This document shows positions 61,384 through 64,000 of a stretch of 64,000 nt of DNA, in pieces. Each line of letters starts with the position of its first letter. The first letter of the stretch is position 1. The DNA is from Stenogyne calaminthoides (lineage: Eukaryota > Streptophyta > Magnoliopsida > Lamiales > Lamiaceae), in the NCBI GenBank assembly GCA_037126765.1, contig JBBCBC010000030.1:5304478-5368477 (forward strand), given 5' to 3'. Below the pieces are notes generated by a model. The model was given only the letters and a program-made list of their open reading frames with translations. It did not search any database and was not told the origin of the DNA. Both the position numbers and the translations under genes were made by a program.

Positions 61384-61881
61384 TTGTTGGTTGTAATATT
61401 TTATGACACGATCCAGCCTGGAAAAATGGATGTGTCTTGATCTTGTCGACAACGTATGATTAGCCTGAATTATCTGATTAGAAAATCTTAACTTGAATTA
61501 TCTGATTAGAAAATTTTAAGCATTATATTTTTATATTTCCCATTTCTATTGTAACTTGAGTTGCTGCTTGATTGCTTGCACCATTGCTGGCTTTGACTTA
61601 ATTATTCTAATGCAGAGATGCTATTTCCCCACTTGTTGGTTGTAATATTTTATGACACGATCCAGCCTGGAAAAATGGATGTGTCTTGATCTTGTCGACA
61701 ACGTATGATTAGCCTGAATTATCTGATTAGAAAATCTTAACTTGAATTATCTGATTAGAAAATCTTAAGCATTATATTTTTATATTTCCCATTTCTATTG
61801 TAACTTGAGTTGCTGCTTGATTGCTTGCACCATTGCTGGCTTTGACTTAATTATTCTAATGCAGAGATGCTATTTCCCCAC
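61384..61881. repeat. 249-bp tandem duplication in the RMA leader intron
   Basis: Two almost identical units start ttgttggttgtaatatttta at 61384 and 61633, exactly 249 bp apart. Each ends with an acceptor-like attctaatgcag followed by agatgctatttccccactt, so a splice-acceptor candidate is duplicated. Confidence 0.93.
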
Positions 61882-62056
61882 TTGTTCTTTAGAGCAGCAG
61901 GCTTGTACTAATACTTTTCTTTAATAAAACAACTAATAGCATTTGAAAATACACTTGAGTTTGCACGGTGGCATACAAGCTTTTGTCTTTTCTTTAACAT
62001 ATATTCACACTTCCTCCAATATTTTTCTTACTGTGCTATTTCATTGTGTAGATATC

Positions 62057-62824
62057 ATGGCTTTTCAGCCTGACTTTGGTGCCTCCACCATGCATATGGG
62101 ATCTGATGGGAACATTGCACATAAACAAAAATGTTCTGAAAACTCAAACGGATGCTTCGATTGCAACATCTGTTTAGACCCGACTCAAGAACCCGTTGTA
62201 ACCCTTTGCGGTCACCTCTACTGTTGGCCATGCATTTACAAATGGCTCCAGGTTCAGAGCTCGTCGTTTGAGTCCAACGAGCAGCCCAAATGTCCCGTTT
62301 GCAAGGCCTACATCTCTGCATCTTCATTGGTGCCCCTCTATGGTGGAGGTAAATCACTGTCTGAATCTGAAACCAAGAAACCACAGCTAGATTTGATTGT
62401 ACCCCCAAGGCCACCAGCCCTTGCATTAAATGCCTTATTATCTTCTTCAACGCCTGATCCAAACCAGCAAAATAATCCATACCCGTTCCAACCAAATAAC
62501 CCAAACCCGTTTCAACAGAACAACCAGGCATTCAATCAACAGCAGTACTTCTCCCATCCAATCGGTCATTATACTTCGACACTTGGAAGCCCCACATCGA
62601 TTAGTTTCAGCCCAACGATCAATATGGTGGGAGAAATAGTGTTTGCTGGGATGTTTGGGAGCTCAGATACGAATGTGTTCGCTTATCCGTATTCAAATTC
62701 TTATCCTTTCATGAGAAACGGGAGCCCCAGGTTGAGACGGCAGGAAATTCAGTTGGATAAGTCGTTGAACAGACTTTCGATGTTTCTATTCTGCTGCATT
62801 GCTCTGTGCCTTATCCTGTTTTAG
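62057..62824 (+). CDS. RMA1: RING membrane-anchor E3 ubiquitin ligase (RMA type)
   Basis: ER-anchored E3 ligase; plant RMA proteins ubiquitinate membrane cargo such as PIP aquaporins under stress. Single coding exon, 255 aa, the family length. C3HC4 RING at residues 36-82: C36, C39, C51, H53, C56, C59, C79, C82 (CNICLDPTQEPVVTLCGHLY, WPCIYKWLQ, KCPVCKAYI). The middle has an Asn/Gln/Pro-rich repeat (QPNNPNPFQQNNQ). A C-terminal hydrophobic anchor, SMFLFCCIALCLILF, ends the protein. The start at 62057 follows a splice-acceptor-like gtag and lacks the 38 extra residues of the upstream open frame, which is intron sequence. Closest in layout to pepper Rma1H1 and Arabidopsis RMA1. No lesion seen. 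Confidence 0.96.
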   Translation: MAFQPDFGASTMHMGSDGNIAHKQKCSENSNGCFDCNICLDPTQEPVVTLCGHLYCWPCIYKWLQVQSSSFESNEQPKCPVCKAYISASSLVPLYGGGKSLSESETKKPQLDLIVPPRPPALALNALLSSSTPDPNQQNNPYPFQPNNPNPFQQNNQAFNQQQYFSHPIGHYTSTLGSPTSISFSPTINMVGEIVFAGMFGSSDTNVFAYPYSNSYPFMRNGSPRLRRQEIQLDKSLNRLSMFLFCCIALCLILF

Positions 62825-64000
62825 TCTTTGTGTATTATAGATGTGTACAGACTAAAAACATGGTTGAAAGGATTAGAGTAGATTTAGTTGTGATAGAAAA
62901 CTTTATATTGAATGGTGTGGTTTTCCTGTTGTGCATGATATTCTTTGATACAATGGGAATTTACCTCAGATATCTTTTCATTCCTTTATAAATATTCTAC
63001 TTTATTCACAATTATAACCTCATAATTTTTGCGAAAATTTCTATCAACTTGTTATAAAATTTGTAGGAGTATAAAGCAAATATTTTTTAAGTTATGGTAA
63101 AAAAGCACTTCATTTTTTAACAGTATTTGTTTCTAATTTTCTTATGAAAATAATTTTATATAGAGTGGATCTCATGTCATGTGCGTTTGGGGTTTCATTA
63201 TGTCTTTTTCATAAATAAGATTTTAAAATTACTTTAACTTTTTATATTAAAAAAATAATTTATTTATTAAACAACGATTTATGATTGCATTGGAAAGAAT
63301 CTAGATGCAATATATAACTTCTTCATAAACATAATGAGCTACAAAATATAAATACGTAGAAGCAAATACAATTTTCTAACGAGCAATATATTTTGAAAAT
63401 TGAAACTTAATGATATTATTCATAATTGAATTTATAACATTCAATGTTAAAGTTTTAACTCGTTTTGAACGGTGCGTCCCGTACCCTATCAATTAAAATA
63501 AATCACAATTATTTTATATTTTTAATTATAAATAAATATATTTGTATTCAATATTCGTAATTAAATACTTAATCTTTAAGAGGCCGTTTGTTATATGGGA
63601 AAATAAATCATATCCCATCTTTTCAAGTGTTTGGTACTACCTCCGTCCCAAAGTTATTTACCATTTTTTTCAGAAGGTCACAAACTTATTTACTCATTTT
63701 TATAAAAGACAATAAAATAATTGTACCATTTTCAACTAGTATTCCCTAACATCTTAAAATTACATCTCATGCCATAATTTTTATCCACAAAAAATCATAT
63801 ATTTTAATAATAAAGTAGAAATGATTATAATACTATCAACTAAAAGTCACTTTATCACCCTGTAAAAAAATAAAAAAATCACTTTGCCACTTATAATACT
63901 CTTAATTTTTTTTATTTTTTTAAAAGTTGGCTGCTAGCCATTATAAGTTGTCAAAAATTAATCATATGATATAATTACTAAAATTTAAAAGTATTTGCTT
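62825..64000. other. Intergenic, no gene seen
   Basis: RMA 3' side. A Stowaway-like left end (tactacctccgtcccaaag) is at about 63638, without a matching right end before the window stops; a Tourist-like end (gaggccgtttgttatatggg) is at about 63582. Otherwise AT-rich. Confidence 0.5.

Noticed and set aside
61943..62056. 38-residue N-terminal extension of the RMA frame
   Set aside because: It reads through intron sequence before the acceptor near 62051; RMA proteins start close to the RING.

Overview
This is a nuclear segment of a dicot plant genome, AT-rich and full of small transposons. Genes have GT-AG introns, the proteins are typical of flowering plants, and the intergenic space is packed with MITEs, foldback elements and a solo LTR. 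The protein sequences look like those of asterids, perhaps Lamiales, but this is an impression from memory and not tested.

Layout: (1) 1-11300, minus strand: the first 19 exons, about 693 codons, of callose synthase 9 (CALS9/GSL10), running off the left edge. (2) 14058-14980, minus: an F-box/FBA gene with a frameshift near its end. (3) 16.6-19.6 kb: a foldback element, an 856-bp Mutator-like element with a perfect 9-bp target duplication, and a 295-bp TRIM retrotransposon. (4) 20167-26113, plus: a five-exon NRT1/PTR (NPF1-type) transporter of 577 aa with MITEs in its introns. (5) 27.16-31.13 and 34.45-38.35 kb, minus: a direct segmental duplication carrying two DUF2921 membrane-protein genes, both broken by different transposons, so that each copy serves as the empty site for the other. 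(6) 40484-43610, plus: an eight-exon CMP-KDO synthetase (KDSB) with an in-frame TAA and a Glu-to-Lys change in its metal-site motif. (7) 47091-48655, plus: plastid m-type thioredoxin. (8) 48.7-60 kb: gene-free, nested transposons. (9) 62057-62824, plus: a membrane-anchored RING E3 ligase (RMA type) with a long leader intron.

The genes are unrelated in pathway (callose, nitrate/peptide transport, RG-II sugar activation, plastid redox, ER ubiquitination), as is normal for a plant chromosome. I found no gene cluster and no new enzymatic system. The striking content is transposon history: at least five non-autonomous elements with exact 9-bp target duplications, three insertions dated by comparison with a paralogue, nested MITEs, and several tandem duplications inside introns.
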